NCBI GenBank assembly: GCA_002704915.1
Contig: PAIP01000059.1
Span: 42,435-106,434, forward strand
DNA: 64,000 nt
Direction: 5' to 3'
From: Parvularcula sp.
Lineage (GTDB): Bacteria > Pseudomonadota > Alphaproteobacteria > Caulobacterales > Parvularculaceae
Position numbers and translations under genes: made by a program. The notes under the pieces were generated by a model, which was given only the letters and a program-made list of their open reading frames with translations, ran no database searches and had not been told where the DNA came from. This document shows positions 6,132-15,797 of this stretch, in pieces (within the stretch, counting starts at the first letter, position 1; every line of letters begins with the position of its first letter).

Positions 6132-8954
6132 ATGCTAAGCGAGAGCGTTCTTTTCCGACTGATTCCCAAAGGTTTTCCAAAAGGTTTTATTGTGGCCGAA
6201 GACAACGGCGATACCCCCGATAACGGCGATCACGGCTCCGGCGAAAACACCCCCGGCACACCGGCCGGCGGCGACGGCGCGTCGTCCATCTCCATCGAAG
6301 ACGAGATGAGGAAGTCCTATCTCGATTACGCCATGAGCGTGATCGTGAGCCGCGCGCTTCCCGATGCGCGGGACGGGTTGAAGCCCGTTCACCGGCGCAT
6401 CCTCTGGTCGATGCATGAAAACGGCTATGTCTGGAACAAGCCTTACCGCAAATCGGCGCGCGTCGTCGGGGACGTCATCGGTAAATATCACCCCCATGGC
6501 GACCAGTCGATTTACGACGCGCTTGTCAGGATGGCGCAGGATTTCGCCATGCGCCTGCCGTTGGTCGACGGGCAGGGCAATTTCGGCTCCATCGACGGCG
6601 ATCCGCCGGCGGCCATGCGCTACACCGAATGCCGCATGGAGAAAGTGGCGAACGCGCTGCTTGATGATATCGAGAAGGATACGGTTCGCTTCCAGGACAA
6701 TTATGACGGCACCGAAAGCGAGCCGTCCGTTTTGCCGGCGAAATTTCCGAACCTTCTCGTCAACGGTTCGGGCGGCATTGCAGTCGGCATGGCCACCAAC
6801 ATTCCCCCGCATAATCTCGGCGAAGTCGTCGATGCGACCATGGCGATGATCGACAATCCCGAGATCACCGATGACGAACTGATCGAAATCGTGCCGGGCC
6901 CCGACTTCCCGACCGGCGGCATCATTCTCGGCCGCGCGGGATCGAAGGCGGGGCTGTTGCTCGGGCGCGGCTCCGTGGTGATGCGCGGGCGCGCCACGAT
7001 CGAAGAGGTTCGCAAGGACCGATACGGCGTCATCATCACCGAAATTCCCTATCAGGTGAACAAGGCGATGATGGTTCAGCGCATCGCCGATCTGGTGCGC
7101 GAGAAAAAGATCGAAGGCATCGCCGACATTCGCGATGAATCGAGCCGTCAGGGCATTCGCGTGGTCGTCGAATTGCGCCGCGACGCCTCGCCGGACGTTG
7201 TCCTCAATCAGCTCTATCGACACTCGCAACTGCAGACGAGTTTCGGCGTCAACATGCTCGCCTTGAATGGCGGCAAGCCGCAGCAACTGACCTTGCGCGA
7301 TGTGCTTGCAGCCTTCGTCGATTTCCGCGAAGAGGTCATCACGCGGCGCACGAAATTCGATCTCAACAAGGCCCGCGACCGCGCGCATATTTTGGTCGGT
7401 CTCGCCATCGCCGTCGCCAATATCGATGAAGTCGTCGCGCTGATCCGCGCGGCGCCGGACCCGCAGACGGCGAAAGACCAGTTGATGGCCAAGGCCTGGC
7501 CAGCGAAGGATCTTGCGCCGCTGGTGCTCCTGGTCGCCGACCCGCGGCATTTGATGACCGAAGGCGACACGCTGAAACTTTCCGAAGAACAGGCGAAGGC
7601 TATTCTCGATTTGCGCCTGCAACGCCTGACCGCGCTCGGCCGCGACGAGATCGGCGACGAGCTGAAAGGCCTTGCGGAAAAGATCGCCGATTATCTCGAC
7701 ATCCTGCGCAACCGCGATCGCGTCCTGACCATCGTCAAGGACGAGCTGTCGGCGGTGAAGAACGAATTCGCAACCCCGCGCAAAACCGAAATCGTCGACG
7801 CCGAAGGCGAAGTGGAAGACGAAGACCTCATCGCCCAGGAAGACATGGTCGTCACCGTCACCCATGCGGGCTATGTGAAGCGCACGGCGCTCTCGACCTA
7901 TCGCGCGCAAAAACGCGGCGGCAAGGGCCGCGCCGGCATGAAGTTCAAGGACGAGGATTTCGTCAACCAGCTTTTCGTCGGCAACACCCACACGCCGCTT
8001 CTGTTCTTCACCTCGACGGGCATGGCCTACAAGCTGAAGCTGTGGCGCCTTCCCGAAGGCGCGCCGTCATCGCGCGGCAAGGCGTTTGTGAACCTGCTTC
8101 CGCTCGGGCCCGACGAGCGGGTCACCAACATTTTGCCGCTGCCAGAGGACGAAAACGCATGGGAGGATTTCCATGTGATGTTCGCCACAAAATCGGGCAA
8201 TGTCCGTCGCAACAAGCTGTCCGACTTCCAGCGTGTGAACCGCAACGGCAAGATCGCCATGAAGCTCGATGAGGGCGACCGGCTCGTCGGCGTCAAAGTC
8301 TGCCGCGAGGACGAGGATGTGTTGCTGACGACGGCGTCGGGCATGTGCATCCGCTTCCCCGTCGACACGGTGCGCGTCTTTGCGGGCCGCACCTCCACGG
8401 GCGTGCGCGGCATCCGCCTCGAAAAGGACAATCACGTCATCTCCATGGCGATCCTGCGCCATGTGGAGACGACCTCCGAAGAAACGAAAGCCTATCTCAA
8501 ACACGCCGCCGCCATGCGCCGCGCGGCGGGCGAGGCGGACGCCGAGGAGCCGGAAGACACCGAGACCGCTGATGTGGCGATCGGCCAGGACCGCATCGCC
8601 GAGCTTGGCGCGGCGGAGCAGTTTATCCTGACCGTCACCGAAAACGGTTATGGCAAGCGGACGTCGTCTTACGAATACAGAACCTCCGGCCGTGGCGGCA
8701 AAGGCATCATCGCGATCCAGACGACGAGCCGCAACGGACCCGTGGTCGCCGCCTTCGCGGTTGAGGATTCCGATCAGATCATGCTGGTCACCGATGGCGG
8801 CCAGTTGATCCGCACGCCGGTGGACGGCATCCGCATCGCCGGCCGCAATACGCAAGGCGTCACCATCTTCCGCACCCGGGAGGACGAACACGTGGTCTCC
8901 GTGGGCCGCATCGAGGATGTGGAAGGCGACGAGGAAGAGGGCGACGAGGAATAA
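6132..8954 (+). CDS. gyrA: DNA gyrase subunit A
   Basis: A 940-residue GyrA, which breaks and rejoins DNA with GyrB to introduce negative supercoils. Visible landmarks are the start of the winged-helix/tower part ([21 protein letters not shown], split here by the usual loop), the active-site Tyr in [10 protein letters not shown], and the six-bladed C-terminal domain with the GyrA box QKRGGKG at about residue 600. The quinolone-determining loop reads [13 protein letters not shown], so the position equal to E. coli Ser83 is Gln. A GTG at 6192 with an AAAAGG site is an alternative start; the ATG at 6132 also has a good GAAGGGG. The C-terminal tail is acidic ([10 protein letters not shown]). The stop overlaps the coaD start as TAATG. 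Confidence 0.98.
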   Translation: MLSESVLFRLIPKGFPKGFIVAEDNGDTPDNGDHGSGENTPGTPAGGDGASSISIEDEMRKSYLDYAMSVIVSRALPDARDGLKPVHRRILWSMHENGYVWNKPYRKSARVVGDVIGKYHPHGDQSIYDALVRMAQDFAMRLPLVDGQGNFGSIDGDPPAAMRYTECRMEKVANALLDDIEKDTVRFQDNYDGTESEPSVLPAKFPNLLVNGSGGIAVGMATNIPPHNLGEVVDATMAMIDNPEITDDELIEIVPGPDFPTGGIILGRAGSKAGLLLGRGSVVMRGRATIEEVRKDRYGVIITEIPYQVNKAMMVQRIADLVREKKIEGIADIRDESSRQGIRVVVELRRDASPDVVLNQLYRHSQLQTSFGVNMLALNGGKPQQLTLRDVLAAFVDFREEVITRRTKFDLNKARDRAHILVGLAIAVANIDEVVALIRAAPDPQTAKDQLMAKAWPAKDLAPLVLLVADPRHLMTEGDTLKLSEEQAKAILDLRLQRLTALGRDEIGDELKGLAEKIADYLDILRNRDRVLTIVKDELSAVKNEFATPRKTEIVDAEGEVEDEDLIAQEDMVVTVTHAGYVKRTALSTYRAQKRGGKGRAGMKFKDEDFVNQLFVGNTHTPLLFFTSTGMAYKLKLWRLPEGAPSSRGKAFVNLLPLGPDERVTNILPLPEDENAWEDFHVMFATKSGNVRRNKLSDFQRVNRNGKIAMKLDEGDRLVGVKVCREDEDVLLTTASGMCIRFPVDTVRVFAGRTSTGVRGIRLEKDNHVISMAILRHVETTSEETKAYLKHAAAMRRAAGEADAEEPEDTETADVAIGQDRIAELGAAEQFILTVTENGYGKRTSSYEYRTSGRGGKGIIAIQTTSRNGPVVAAFAVEDSDQIMLVTDGGQLIRTPVDGIRIAGRNTQGVTIFRTREDEHVVSVGRIEDVEGDEEEGDEE

Positions 8955-9454
8955 TGACCAAACTCATCGGCCTTTATCCCGGCACGTTCGATCCGTTGAC
9001 GCTCGGGCATGTGGACCTTGTGGAGCGGGCGGTGAAGCTTGTGGACGAGCTGATCATCGGCGTCGCCATCAACCGCGATAAAGGCCCGCTCTTTTCCCTC
9101 GAAGAGCGCGTCGCGATGGTCGAAAAGGAAATGGCGCGCATCTCCAAGGCGACAGGCACGCCCATCCGTGTCGTTCCCTTCGAAACGCTGCTGATGAAGT
9201 TTGCGGAAGAGGTGAAGGCGAACATCATCATTCGCGGCCTTCGCGCCGTCTCGGATTTCGAATATGAATTTCAGATGGTCGGCATGAACCAGGCCTTGAA
9301 TGACGAGATCGAGACCGTCTTTCTGATGGCCGATGCGCGCTATCAGTCCATCGCTTCGCGCCTCGTCAAAGAGATTGCGCGCCTCGACGGCGAGATCTCC
9401 TCCTTCGTGCCGGCCCATGTGGCCGAGGCGCTGAGGGCCAAGTTTTCAAAGTAA
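8954..9454 (+). CDS. coaD: Phosphopantetheine adenylyltransferase
   Basis: A 166-residue enzyme that joins ATP and 4'-phosphopantetheine to dephospho-CoA, the penultimate step of coenzyme A synthesis in the cytoplasm. The nucleotidyltransferase motif is YPGTFDPLTLGH with the TxGH signature, followed by NIIIRGLRAVSDFEYE with the conserved RGLR and the phosphate-binding region, and SSFVPAHVAEAL at the end. Length is normal for the family. It overlaps gyrA by one base (TAATG), so it is translated from the gyrA message; the same gyrA-coaD-cyclophilin order is common in alphaproteobacteria. Confidence 0.97.
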   Translation: MTKLIGLYPGTFDPLTLGHVDLVERAVKLVDELIIGVAINRDKGPLFSLEERVAMVEKEMARISKATGTPIRVVPFETLLMKFAEEVKANIIIRGLRAVSDFEYEFQMVGMNQALNDEIETVFLMADARYQSIASRLVKEIARLDGEISSFVPAHVAEALRAKFSK

Positions 9455-9528
9455 CCGGTTCGCAATTTCGCCGCGGGCGCCTTATATGATGGCTCTCTGC
9501 CCGGGGCGGGTCTTGGCAAGGAGTTGAT

Positions 9529-10431
9529 ATGCGTTTTGGATCAATGAGTTGGGCAATGGCGGCGCTGGCCGCTGTGATGCTGTCGCCGGCTCTTGCGGAT
9601 GACGATGACGAGAACGCGCCCACGGCGCGGGAAATCGTCGAGAATGCGCCGGAAAGCGACTGGCGCGGCCTCGATCCTGAGAACACTTTATATATGGACC
9701 TGCCTGCGGGGACCGTGGTCATTGAGCTGCGCCCCGATTTTGCGCCGGGTCATGTGGAGCGCATCAAGACGCTGACCCGCCAGGGTTTTTATGACGGCCT
9801 CGCTTTCCATCGCGTGATCGAGGGCTTCATGGCCCAAGGCGGCGATCCGAAAGGGGATGGCACCGGCGGGTCCGATCTGCCCGACCTTGAAGCGGAATTC
9901 ACCCGCGACAGCACGGAAGTCGAAGGCTTCCGGGAGATCGGCCGCGATCGCATGGCGCCGCGGCTCGGCTATGTGGACGGCATGCCGACGGCGGCGGAGC
10001 CGGAGGGCCTGCGCGCCTTTCTGACCAATGGCCATGTGGATGTCTGGCCGGTGCATTGCCCCGGCGTCATGTCCATGGCGCGCGCCACGGACCCCGACAG
10101 CGCCAACAGCCAGTTCTTTTTGATGATCGGCGACAGCCGCCAGAATCTGGACCAGCGCTACACCGCCTGGGGCTGGATCGTCGATGGATATGAAGCGACG
10201 CGGCGTATTGTGCGCGGCGAGCCGCCTTCGCGGCCGACGCCGATCATCCGTATGCGCATCGAAGCCGACATCCCTGAGGCCGAGCGCGAGGACATCAAGG
10301 TTCTGAAAACCGACAGCCAGACTTTCACCGAGTATCTGAAGGCGGACGGTCAGCTTTCTGACACCGGCTTCCTGAAAGATATCTGCGACATCAAAGTGCC
10401 TGTGAAGGCGGAAGGAGACCTCGAACTATGA
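9529..10431 (+). CDS. Exported cyclophilin-type peptidyl-prolyl isomerase with insert and C-terminal extension
   Basis: A 300-residue protein with a signal peptide (cut near ALA-DDDD), so the enzyme works in the periplasm on folding proteins. The cyclophilin core is split: the first half has the catalytic Arg in FHRVIEGFMAQGGDP, then about 55 extra residues (from DSTEVEGF to VWPVHC) come before the second half with MSMARATDPDSANSQFF and the ligand-site Trp in YTAWGW. About 60 further residues follow the domain, ending in two Cys-containing stretches. The start ATG has a clear AAGGAG site. The stop overlaps the second cyclophilin gene (ATGA), so both are made together. Confidence 0.95.
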   Translation: MRFGSMSWAMAALAAVMLSPALADDDDENAPTAREIVENAPESDWRGLDPENTLYMDLPAGTVVIELRPDFAPGHVERIKTLTRQGFYDGLAFHRVIEGFMAQGGDPKGDGTGGSDLPDLEAEFTRDSTEVEGFREIGRDRMAPRLGYVDGMPTAAEPEGLRAFLTNGHVDVWPVHCPGVMSMARATDPDSANSQFFLMIGDSRQNLDQRYTAWGWIVDGYEATRRIVRGEPPSRPTPIIRMRIEADIPEAEREDIKVLKTDSQTFTEYLKADGQLSDTGFLKDICDIKVPVKAEGDLEL

Positions 10432-10877
10432 GCGATAAACTCATTCTCACCCTCGATACAGGCGACGTCGTTATCGAAACATTTCCGGACAAGGCGCCGG
10501 GTCATGTGGAGCGCATCAAGGAGCTTGCCGACGAAGGCTTTTATGACGGCATCCCCTTGCACCGCGTGATTGACGGGTTCATGGCGCAGATGGGCTGTCC
10601 TCGCGGCGACGGCACGGGCGGATCGAAAAAGCCCGACCTCAAGGCCGAGTTCAACGATGTCAGCCACCAGCGCGGCGTCTGCTCCATGGCCCGCGCCCAG
10701 GATCCGAACAGCGCCAACAGCCAGTTTTTCATCGTTTTCGACGACGCCTCTTTCCTCGACGGCCAGTACACCGCCTGGGGCAAGGTCGTTGAAGGCATGG
10801 AGCATGTGGACGAAGCGAACCGCGGCGAGCCGCCCGCAAACCCGACCAAGATCGTGAAATTCCGTACCGCGGCTTAA
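10428..10877 (+). CDS. Cytoplasmic cyclophilin-type peptidyl-prolyl isomerase
   Basis: A 149-residue minimal cyclophilin without a signal peptide, acting on proline bonds in the cytoplasm. Motifs are LHRVIDGFMAQMGCP with the catalytic Arg, SMARAQDPNSANSQFF and the drug-site Trp in YTAWGK. It lacks the insert of its neighbour, so the pair is a secreted and a cytosolic paralogue made from one message through an ATGA overlap. A strong terminator follows about 40 bases downstream. Confidence 0.96.
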   Translation: MSDKLILTLDTGDVVIETFPDKAPGHVERIKELADEGFYDGIPLHRVIDGFMAQMGCPRGDGTGGSKKPDLKAEFNDVSHQRGVCSMARAQDPNSANSQFFIVFDDASFLDGQYTAWGKVVEGMEHVDEANRGEPPANPTKIVKFRTAA

Positions 10878-10916
10878 GGAAACGGCAAGGAAATTTTCAC
10901 CTGCAACTGGCAAAAG

Positions 10917-10940
10917 GGCGCGAATCCATCGCGCCTTTTT
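10917..10940 (+). terminator. Rho-independent terminator after the cyclophilin operon
   Basis: GGCGCGA and TCGCGCC form a perfect 7-bp stem with a 5-base loop (ATCCA), followed by TTTTT. It closes the gyrA-coaD-cyclophilin transcription block. Confidence 0.85.
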
Positions 10941-10969
10941 CTTTGTTTATGTGAGCGACGCAAGCCCCC

Positions 10970-12190
10970 GTGACCCACAAGCCCAACATCGCCTATCTCA
11001 TGAACACCTATCCGCTGACGTCGACGACGTTCATCCGGCGGGAGATCGAGGCTCATGAGCGGCGGGGGTTGCGGGTCACGCGTTACGCGTTGCGGGGCCG
11101 GGACGGCGAACTTGTCGACCCGCTCGACATCGCGGAGATCGACCGCACCCATTACATTCTATCGGGCAATGCCGGCGGTCTTGTCAAAGCATTCTTCCGT
11201 GAGCTGATGACTAACATGGGAGGGTTGCTCAAGGCGCTCGGTCCCTGGCGGTCGCTGCTGAAACAAGCCCGGGGCGGGGTCATCCGGCATGTCGCCTATC
11301 TGATGGAGGCGTGTTATTTCCGCCAGCGCGCCGCGGCCGATCATATCGACCATGTTCATGTGCATTTCCTGACCAATTCGACGGCCGTCGCCATGCTTGC
11401 GCGGATCATGGGCGGGCCCACCTACAGCGCGACGGTCCATGGCCCCGATGAACTGGTGGATGCGCCGTTGCTCGATTTTCCCGCGAAGATCGAACACGCC
11501 TCTTTCATCGCGGCGATCACGCATTTCTGCAAATCGCAGCTCATCCGCTTTTCTTCGATTCAGGCGGCGGACAAGATCAAGATCATTCATTGCGGCCTCG
11601 ATCTCTCCGGATTTGAGGCGACGCCGCCGCCGGACAATCAAACGCTTGTCTGCGTCGGGCGCCTGTGCCCGCAAAAGGGACAGGCGCAATTGCCAGCCGC
11701 CGTCGCGGCGCTGAAAGACGAATTTCCGGATATGAAGCTCGTCCTGATAGGCGACGGCGAAAGCCGCGCGGTGATCGAGGCGGAGATCGCCCGGCTCGGC
11801 GTCGGCGACCGGATTGAGATCACCGGCTGGATGGAGAACGCAAAAGTCCGCGAAGTCGTGAAGAACGCCCGCGCCTTCCTGTTGCCGAGTTACGCCGAAG
11901 GCCTGCCCGTCGTCATTATGGAGGCGCTGGCGCTTGGCCGTCCCGTGATCTCAACCTATATCGCCGGCATTCCTGAACTCGTGGACGAAGGCTGCGGCTG
12001 GATCATCCCGGCCGGCGACGGCGAGGCCTTGGTCCGTGTCATGCGCGAGGCGCTGACCGCGTCGCCTGAAAACCTCCGCGATCTCGGCGCCGAGGGCCGT
12101 CGCCGTATCGAAGACCGGCATGATGTGGACAAGGAAGCGGAAAAGCTTGGGGCGCTGTTTGAAGATGTCGTGAAGCGCCGGAAGCTTTAA
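10970..12190 (+). CDS. Family 4 (GT-B fold) glycosyltransferase
   Basis: A 406-residue GT-B enzyme that would add a sugar from a nucleotide sugar to an exopolysaccharide or lipid acceptor at the cytoplasmic face of the membrane. The N-terminal domain starts with IAYLMNTYPLTSTTFIRRE, a pattern of WcaL/colanic-acid-like transferases. The C-terminal domain has VCVGRLCPQKG, GDGESRAVIEAEIARLG and the donor-binding EX7E region in LPSYAEGLPVVIMEALALG. GTG at 10970 is taken as the start because it gives a complete first strand; no strong ribosome site is seen. The gene stands alone, with no polysaccharide cluster beside it. Confidence 0.88.
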   Translation: MTHKPNIAYLMNTYPLTSTTFIRREIEAHERRGLRVTRYALRGRDGELVDPLDIAEIDRTHYILSGNAGGLVKAFFRELMTNMGGLLKALGPWRSLLKQARGGVIRHVAYLMEACYFRQRAAADHIDHVHVHFLTNSTAVAMLARIMGGPTYSATVHGPDELVDAPLLDFPAKIEHASFIAAITHFCKSQLIRFSSIQAADKIKIIHCGLDLSGFEATPPPDNQTLVCVGRLCPQKGQAQLPAAVAALKDEFPDMKLVLIGDGESRAVIEAEIARLGVGDRIEITGWMENAKVREVVKNARAFLLPSYAEGLPVVIMEALALGRPVISTYIAGIPELVDEGCGWIIPAGDGEALVRVMREALTASPENLRDLGAEGRRRIEDRHDVDKEAEKLGALFEDVVKRRKL

Positions 12191-12215
12191 CAATAAGTGC
12201 TGCTTGGCGTCTTCT

Positions 12216-12343
12216 CTTCCCCCGTTTACGGGGGAAGTCCCCGCGAAGCGGGGGATGGGGGCGTGCCCAAAAAGAGCAAAAATTCTTTGCCGGCTTCGCC
12301 CCCCTCCGTCCCTTCGGGACACCTCCCCCGCAAGCGGGGGAGG
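12216..12343. repeat. Composite palindromic intergenic repeat (REP/BIME-like)
   Basis: Four hairpins in a row: CTTCCCCCGT-tt-ACGGGGGAAG, then TCCCCGC-gaa-GCGGGGA, then GTCCC-ttc-GGGAC, then CCTCCCCCGC-aa-GCGGGGGAGG. The left half is, with a few changes, the reverse complement of the right half, so the whole block is also a large inverted repeat around an AAAAAGAGCAAAAATT centre. Such elements occur in many copies between genes of GC-rich bacteria. Here it may also act as a two-way terminator for the glycosyltransferase gene. Confidence 0.8.
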
Positions 12344-12624
12344 AGAACGTCTGAGTCATTTGAAAAACCCGCACCCCAAAAACGCGAAAAATACCTCAAA
12401 AATGGTGAATTCTTACGTTTTTCCCAATGTTGGTGAAGAGTTATCCACCACCCTTAGCCCTGCTTTATGATCCCTCCATCGCGCTTGCCCACGCGTCCAG
12501 CGTGGGGTTCAGGAATGGCCAGCCGTGGTGAGGCGCGAGAGGAAGGAGACCGGAGCATAAAATGTCAAATGGCGCCACATTCGTCTGTAGCCCAATAAAT
12601 CCGCGGGCGAAAACGGGCGGCGCG
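12344..12624. other. Intergenic stretch with no recognised gene
   Basis: Between the palindromic repeat and the aldehyde dehydrogenase stop lie about 280 bases. The first half is AT-richer (runs of AAAAATACC and AAAAATGG). The second half carries small open frames on both strands that overlap the dehydrogenase 3' end and lack ribosome sites. I see no promoter, RNA or terminator I would defend. Confidence 0.5.
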
Positions 12625-14079
12625 CTATTTTCCAAGCCCGCCGAAAAGCCCGTATTTGACGTTGATGTAATCCTCGAGCCCGTATTTGGAGCCTTCGCGG
12701 CCGACGCCCGAATCCTTGACGCCGCCAAAGGGCGCAACCGGCGTCGAGAGAATGCCCTCATTGATCGCGACCATGCCGTATTCGAGCCCTTCCATGACGC
12801 GCCATGCACGGCCGATATCCCTGGTGTAGAAATAGGAAGCGAGACCGAACTCGGTGTCGTTGGCCATTTCGATGGCTTCTTCTTCGGTGTCGAATTTAAA
12901 GAGCGGCGCGACTGGCCCGAATGTTTCCTCGCTCGATATTTTCATGTCCGGCGTTACGCCGGTCAGCACCGTCGGTTCGAAGAACGTGCCGCCAAGTTCA
13001 TGGCGGTCGCCGCCCACAGCGACTTTCGCGCCTTTGGAGACTGCGTCGCCGATATGGTCCTCGACTTTCTCGACCGCCTTTTCTTCGATGAGCGGGCCCT
13101 GTTCGACGCCGTCTTTAAGGCCGTCCCCGACTTTCAGTTCGGAAACGCGTTTGGCGAATTTGTCGGCGAATGCGTCATAGACGCCCGCCTGCACCAGAAT
13201 GCGGTTGGCGCAGACGCAAGTTTGCCCCGCATTGCGGAACTTGCAGGCGATGGCGCCCTCGACCGCGCTGTCGAGATCGGCGTCGTCGAAAATGATCAGC
13301 GGCGCATTGCCGCCAAGCTCCATGGAGACGCGCTTCATATTGCCCATGGCTTTGGCGGCGAGTTGCTTGCCGACGCCGGTGGAGCCGGTGAAGGTGATCT
13401 TCGCGACCGCGGGGTTTTCGCAGAATTCCTCGCCGATGGGCGCGGCCTCGCCGGTGATAACGGAAAAGACGCCTTTGGGCAGCCCGATCTCGTCCGCGAT
13501 GACGCCGAGCGCCAGCGCCGAATAGGGCGTCTGCGAGGCCGGCTTGCAGATGATGGGGCAGCCCGCGGCGAGCGCCGCGGCGGCCTTGCGCGCGATCATG
13601 GCGGTCGGGAAATTCCACGGGGTGATGGAACAGACGACGCCCACCGGCTCTTTCGTCACCACAATGCGCTTGTCGGCCCAGGGAGAGGGGATGACGTCGC
13701 CGTAAACGCGCGACGCTTCCTCGGCGAACCATTTGAAGAAGCCGGCGCCATAGGCGATTTCGCCTTTTGCTTCGGCGAGCGGCTTGCCCTGTTCCAAGGT
13801 CAGAAGCTCGCCGAGCGCCTGTTGGTTGTCCATCAACGCTTCGTAAAAGCCGCGGCAGAGCTTTCCGCGCTCATCGGCGGTCTTGGCGCGCCATTCCGGA
13901 AAGGCTTTCGCCGCGGCGGCGATCGCCTCTTTCGCCTCGTCGCGGCCGAAATCGGGGACATGGCCGATGGTCTCGCCATTAGCCGGATTCGTCACCGCAA
14001 TGGTTTTGTCGCCGCTGCGCCACTCGCCGGCGATGTAACAGTCTTCACGAAAAAATTTTTGACGGTCAGCCTGGCTCAT
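12625..14079 (-). CDS. gabD: NAD(P)-dependent succinate-semialdehyde-type aldehyde dehydrogenase
   Basis: A 484-residue aldehyde dehydrogenase. It carries the catalytic Cys in RNAGQTCVCANR, the general-base Glu in MELGGNAP, the cofactor segment TGSTGVGKQLA and the family opening DCYIAGEWRSG. The closest type is GabD, which oxidises succinate semialdehyde to succinate in the GABA shunt; related semialdehydes are possible. The ATG at 14079 has an AAGGAG site 8 bases upstream and removes 19 non-homologous residues of the ORF. The gene is divergent from an enoyl-CoA hydratase; no gabT lies beside it. Confidence 0.9.
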   Translation of the reverse strand: MSQADRQKFFREDCYIAGEWRSGDKTIAVTNPANGETIGHVPDFGRDEAKEAIAAAAKAFPEWRAKTADERGKLCRGFYEALMDNQQALGELLTLEQGKPLAEAKGEIAYGAGFFKWFAEEASRVYGDVIPSPWADKRIVVTKEPVGVVCSITPWNFPTAMIARKAAAALAAGCPIICKPASQTPYSALALGVIADEIGLPKGVFSVITGEAAPIGEEFCENPAVAKITFTGSTGVGKQLAAKAMGNMKRVSMELGGNAPLIIFDDADLDSAVEGAIACKFRNAGQTCVCANRILVQAGVYDAFADKFAKRVSELKVGDGLKDGVEQGPLIEEKAVEKVEDHIGDAVSKGAKVAVGGDRHELGGTFFEPTVLTGVTPDMKISSEETFGPVAPLFKFDTEEEAIEMANDTEFGLASYFYTRDIGRAWRVMEGLEYGMVAINEGILSTPVAPFGGVKDSGVGREGSKYGLEDYINVKYGLFGGLGK

Positions 14080-14198
14080 ATGGGACGCTCCTTCCGGTTT
14101 GGGGGCAAGGCTTATCACTGCAGCAGGGTTTTGCAATCGGCTTGCGCTGCGGCCATGATGCCTTCCAGAACAGGACGTTAGCGGCGAGGAATGGTTCC

Positions 14199-14969
14199 AT
14201 GACGGTGAAATATGAAACCCCGAAAGAGGGCGTTGCGCTTATTACGCTGAACCGGCCGGACAAGCTCAATTCGTTTAACCGGGAGTTGCGGGCGGATCTG
14301 ACGCAGGCGCTGGCGAAGGCTTCAGCCGACGATGCGGTGCGCGCAGTCGTGGTGACGGGGGAAGGCCGCGCTTTCTGCGCCGGCGCGGATGTCTCCGCCG
14401 TCGACGAAATGGCGAATGTGGAAGATGTTCTGAATACGGAATATGCGGGCTTTCTGAATATCCTGCAGTCCATGCCGAAGCCGGTGATTGCGGCGATCAA
14501 CGGACCCGCCGCCGGCATCGGCATGACCCTGGCCCTCACCTGCGATTTGCGGGTGATGGGCGAGGGCGCCTATCTCATGAGCGCGTTCGCCAATATCGGA
14601 CTTGTGCCCGATGGCGGGCTCTCGTTTTTGCTGACGCGCGAGATCGGTTACGCCCGCGCCTATCAGCTCGCCATTGAGGCGGAGAAGATCGACGCGAAAC
14701 GCGCGCTCGACTGGGGGCTCGTTAATCGCGTTGTCGCCGACGGGGATGTTTTGACCAATGCGCTCGACTGGGCCGCGTCGCTGACCGAACGCGCGCCGGT
14801 CGCCATGGCGTTCACCAAGCGCGCCTTCCGCGCGGCGGCGCAGGACGGGCTGAAGACCGCCATGGCCTATGAGGCGATGCTGCAGCGTCAGGCGATCACG
14901 ACCGAGGACTGCGCCGAAGGCGTCGCGGCGCTGTTCCAGAAACGCAAGCCCCAATTCAAAGGACGATAA
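14199..14969 (+). CDS. Enoyl-CoA hydratase/isomerase family protein
   Basis: A 256-residue crotonase-fold enzyme acting on acyl-CoA substrates in the cytoplasm. The CoA-binding and oxyanion segments are NRPDKLNSFN, FCAGADVSAV and INGPAAGIGMTLALTCDLRV. Near the usual Glu positions it reads NIGLVPDGG, with Asp where hydratases often have Glu; this is the pattern of PaaG-like isomerases of phenylacetate breakdown. The start ATG at 14199 follows a GAGGAA site; an ATG at 14191 is out of frame. No other paa genes are present, so the substrate is uncertain. Confidence 0.9.
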   Translation: MTVKYETPKEGVALITLNRPDKLNSFNRELRADLTQALAKASADDAVRAVVVTGEGRAFCAGADVSAVDEMANVEDVLNTEYAGFLNILQSMPKPVIAAINGPAAGIGMTLALTCDLRVMGEGAYLMSAFANIGLVPDGGLSFLLTREIGYARAYQLAIEAEKIDAKRALDWGLVNRVVADGDVLTNALDWAASLTERAPVAMAFTKRAFRAAAQDGLKTAMAYEAMLQRQAITTEDCAEGVAALFQKRKPQFKGR

Positions 14970-14981
14970 GGTCAAGGGACG

Positions 14982-15797
14982 CTAGGAGAAATAGGGCAGG
15001 TTGAGGCCATGGGCGATCATGGCGGCGCCGCCGGCAGCGGCGAGGGCGGGCCCGAACGGAATGGGCGTCTCCCGGCCGATATGGGCGCCGCGCAGCGCCG
15101 CGAGCCCCACGCCGATCAGCGCCATGATGGCGGCGAGGAAAACCACCGGCGGTAGAACCGGCCAGCCGAACCAGGCCCCGATGGCGCCAAGCAGCTTGGC
15201 GTCGCCCTGGCCCAGCCCCTCGATCCCGCGCAGGCGCAGGAAAATCATGTCGACGAGCCGGAAGGCCCCATAGCCGACGATCGCGCCGAGGATCGCTGCG
15301 CCAGGCGCGGCATTGAAAAGGTCGAGAGCGTTGGCCACGACGCCCAGGACCATGAGCGAAAGGGTCAGGACATCGGGCAGATAGCCGGTTTCCGCGTCGA
15401 TAGCGCCCAGTGCGATGAGATAGAGAAAAAAGACAAAAGCGCCCGCCCCCTCAAGGCTCAGCCCGAACAAGGCGAGTGCGATGATCCCGGCGGCCGCGCC
15501 GGCGACCTCCACCAGCGGATAGCGAAGGGAGATTGGCGCGCTGCAATCGGCGCACTTCCCGCCAAGCATGGCGTATCCCGCCAGCGGAATAAGATGGAGG
15601 CTGCGAATCGGCTTGCGGCATGACGGACAATAAGAGCGGGGCGACGCCAGATTTCCGCGCTTTTCTCCATCCACCAGCTTCCACAATACAGGGCCGCGAT
15701 AAATGACGACGTTGAGAAAGCTTCCCAGAACGGCGCCGAGCGCGGCGGCTGTGACGAAAAAGACCCAGTGAGGCGTCATCGCGCCGGCGCTGTCCAT
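14982..15797 (-). CDS. Prepilin peptidase (type IV leader peptidase, GspO/PilD)
   Basis: A 271-residue membrane aspartyl protease that cuts and N-methylates the leaders of pseudopilins. The N-terminal cytoplasmic domain has the two zinc-type pairs (YCPSCRKP and GGKCADCSAP). About seven hydrophobic helices follow, with the two catalytic aspartates in GAIDAETGYLPD and GLGQGDAKL. It is the likely processing enzyme for GspG-K encoded 12-15 kb downstream. It is transcribed away from the lipoprotein gene, with a shared 329-base upstream region. ATG at 15797 has an AGGA site. Confidence 0.95.
   Translation of the reverse strand: MDSAGAMTPHWVFFVTAAALGAVLGSFLNVVIYRGPVLWKLVDGEKRGNLASPRSYCPSCRKPIRSLHLIPLAGYAMLGGKCADCSAPISLRYPLVEVAGAAAGIIALALFGLSLEGAGAFVFFLYLIALGAIDAETGYLPDVLTLSLMVLGVVANALDLFNAAPGAAILGAIVGYGAFRLVDMIFLRLRGIEGLGQGDAKLLGAIGAWFGWPVLPPVVFLAAIMALIGVGLAALRGAHIGRETPIPFGPALAAAGGAAMIAHGLNLPYFS

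Noticed and set aside
6135-7991. 618-residue minus-strand open frame
   Set aside because: Antisense of gyrA, without domains or start signals.
12465-12809. 114-residue minus-strand open frame in the gap before gabD
   Set aside because: It overlaps the dehydrogenase 3' end in another frame, lacks a ribosome site and shows no known domain.
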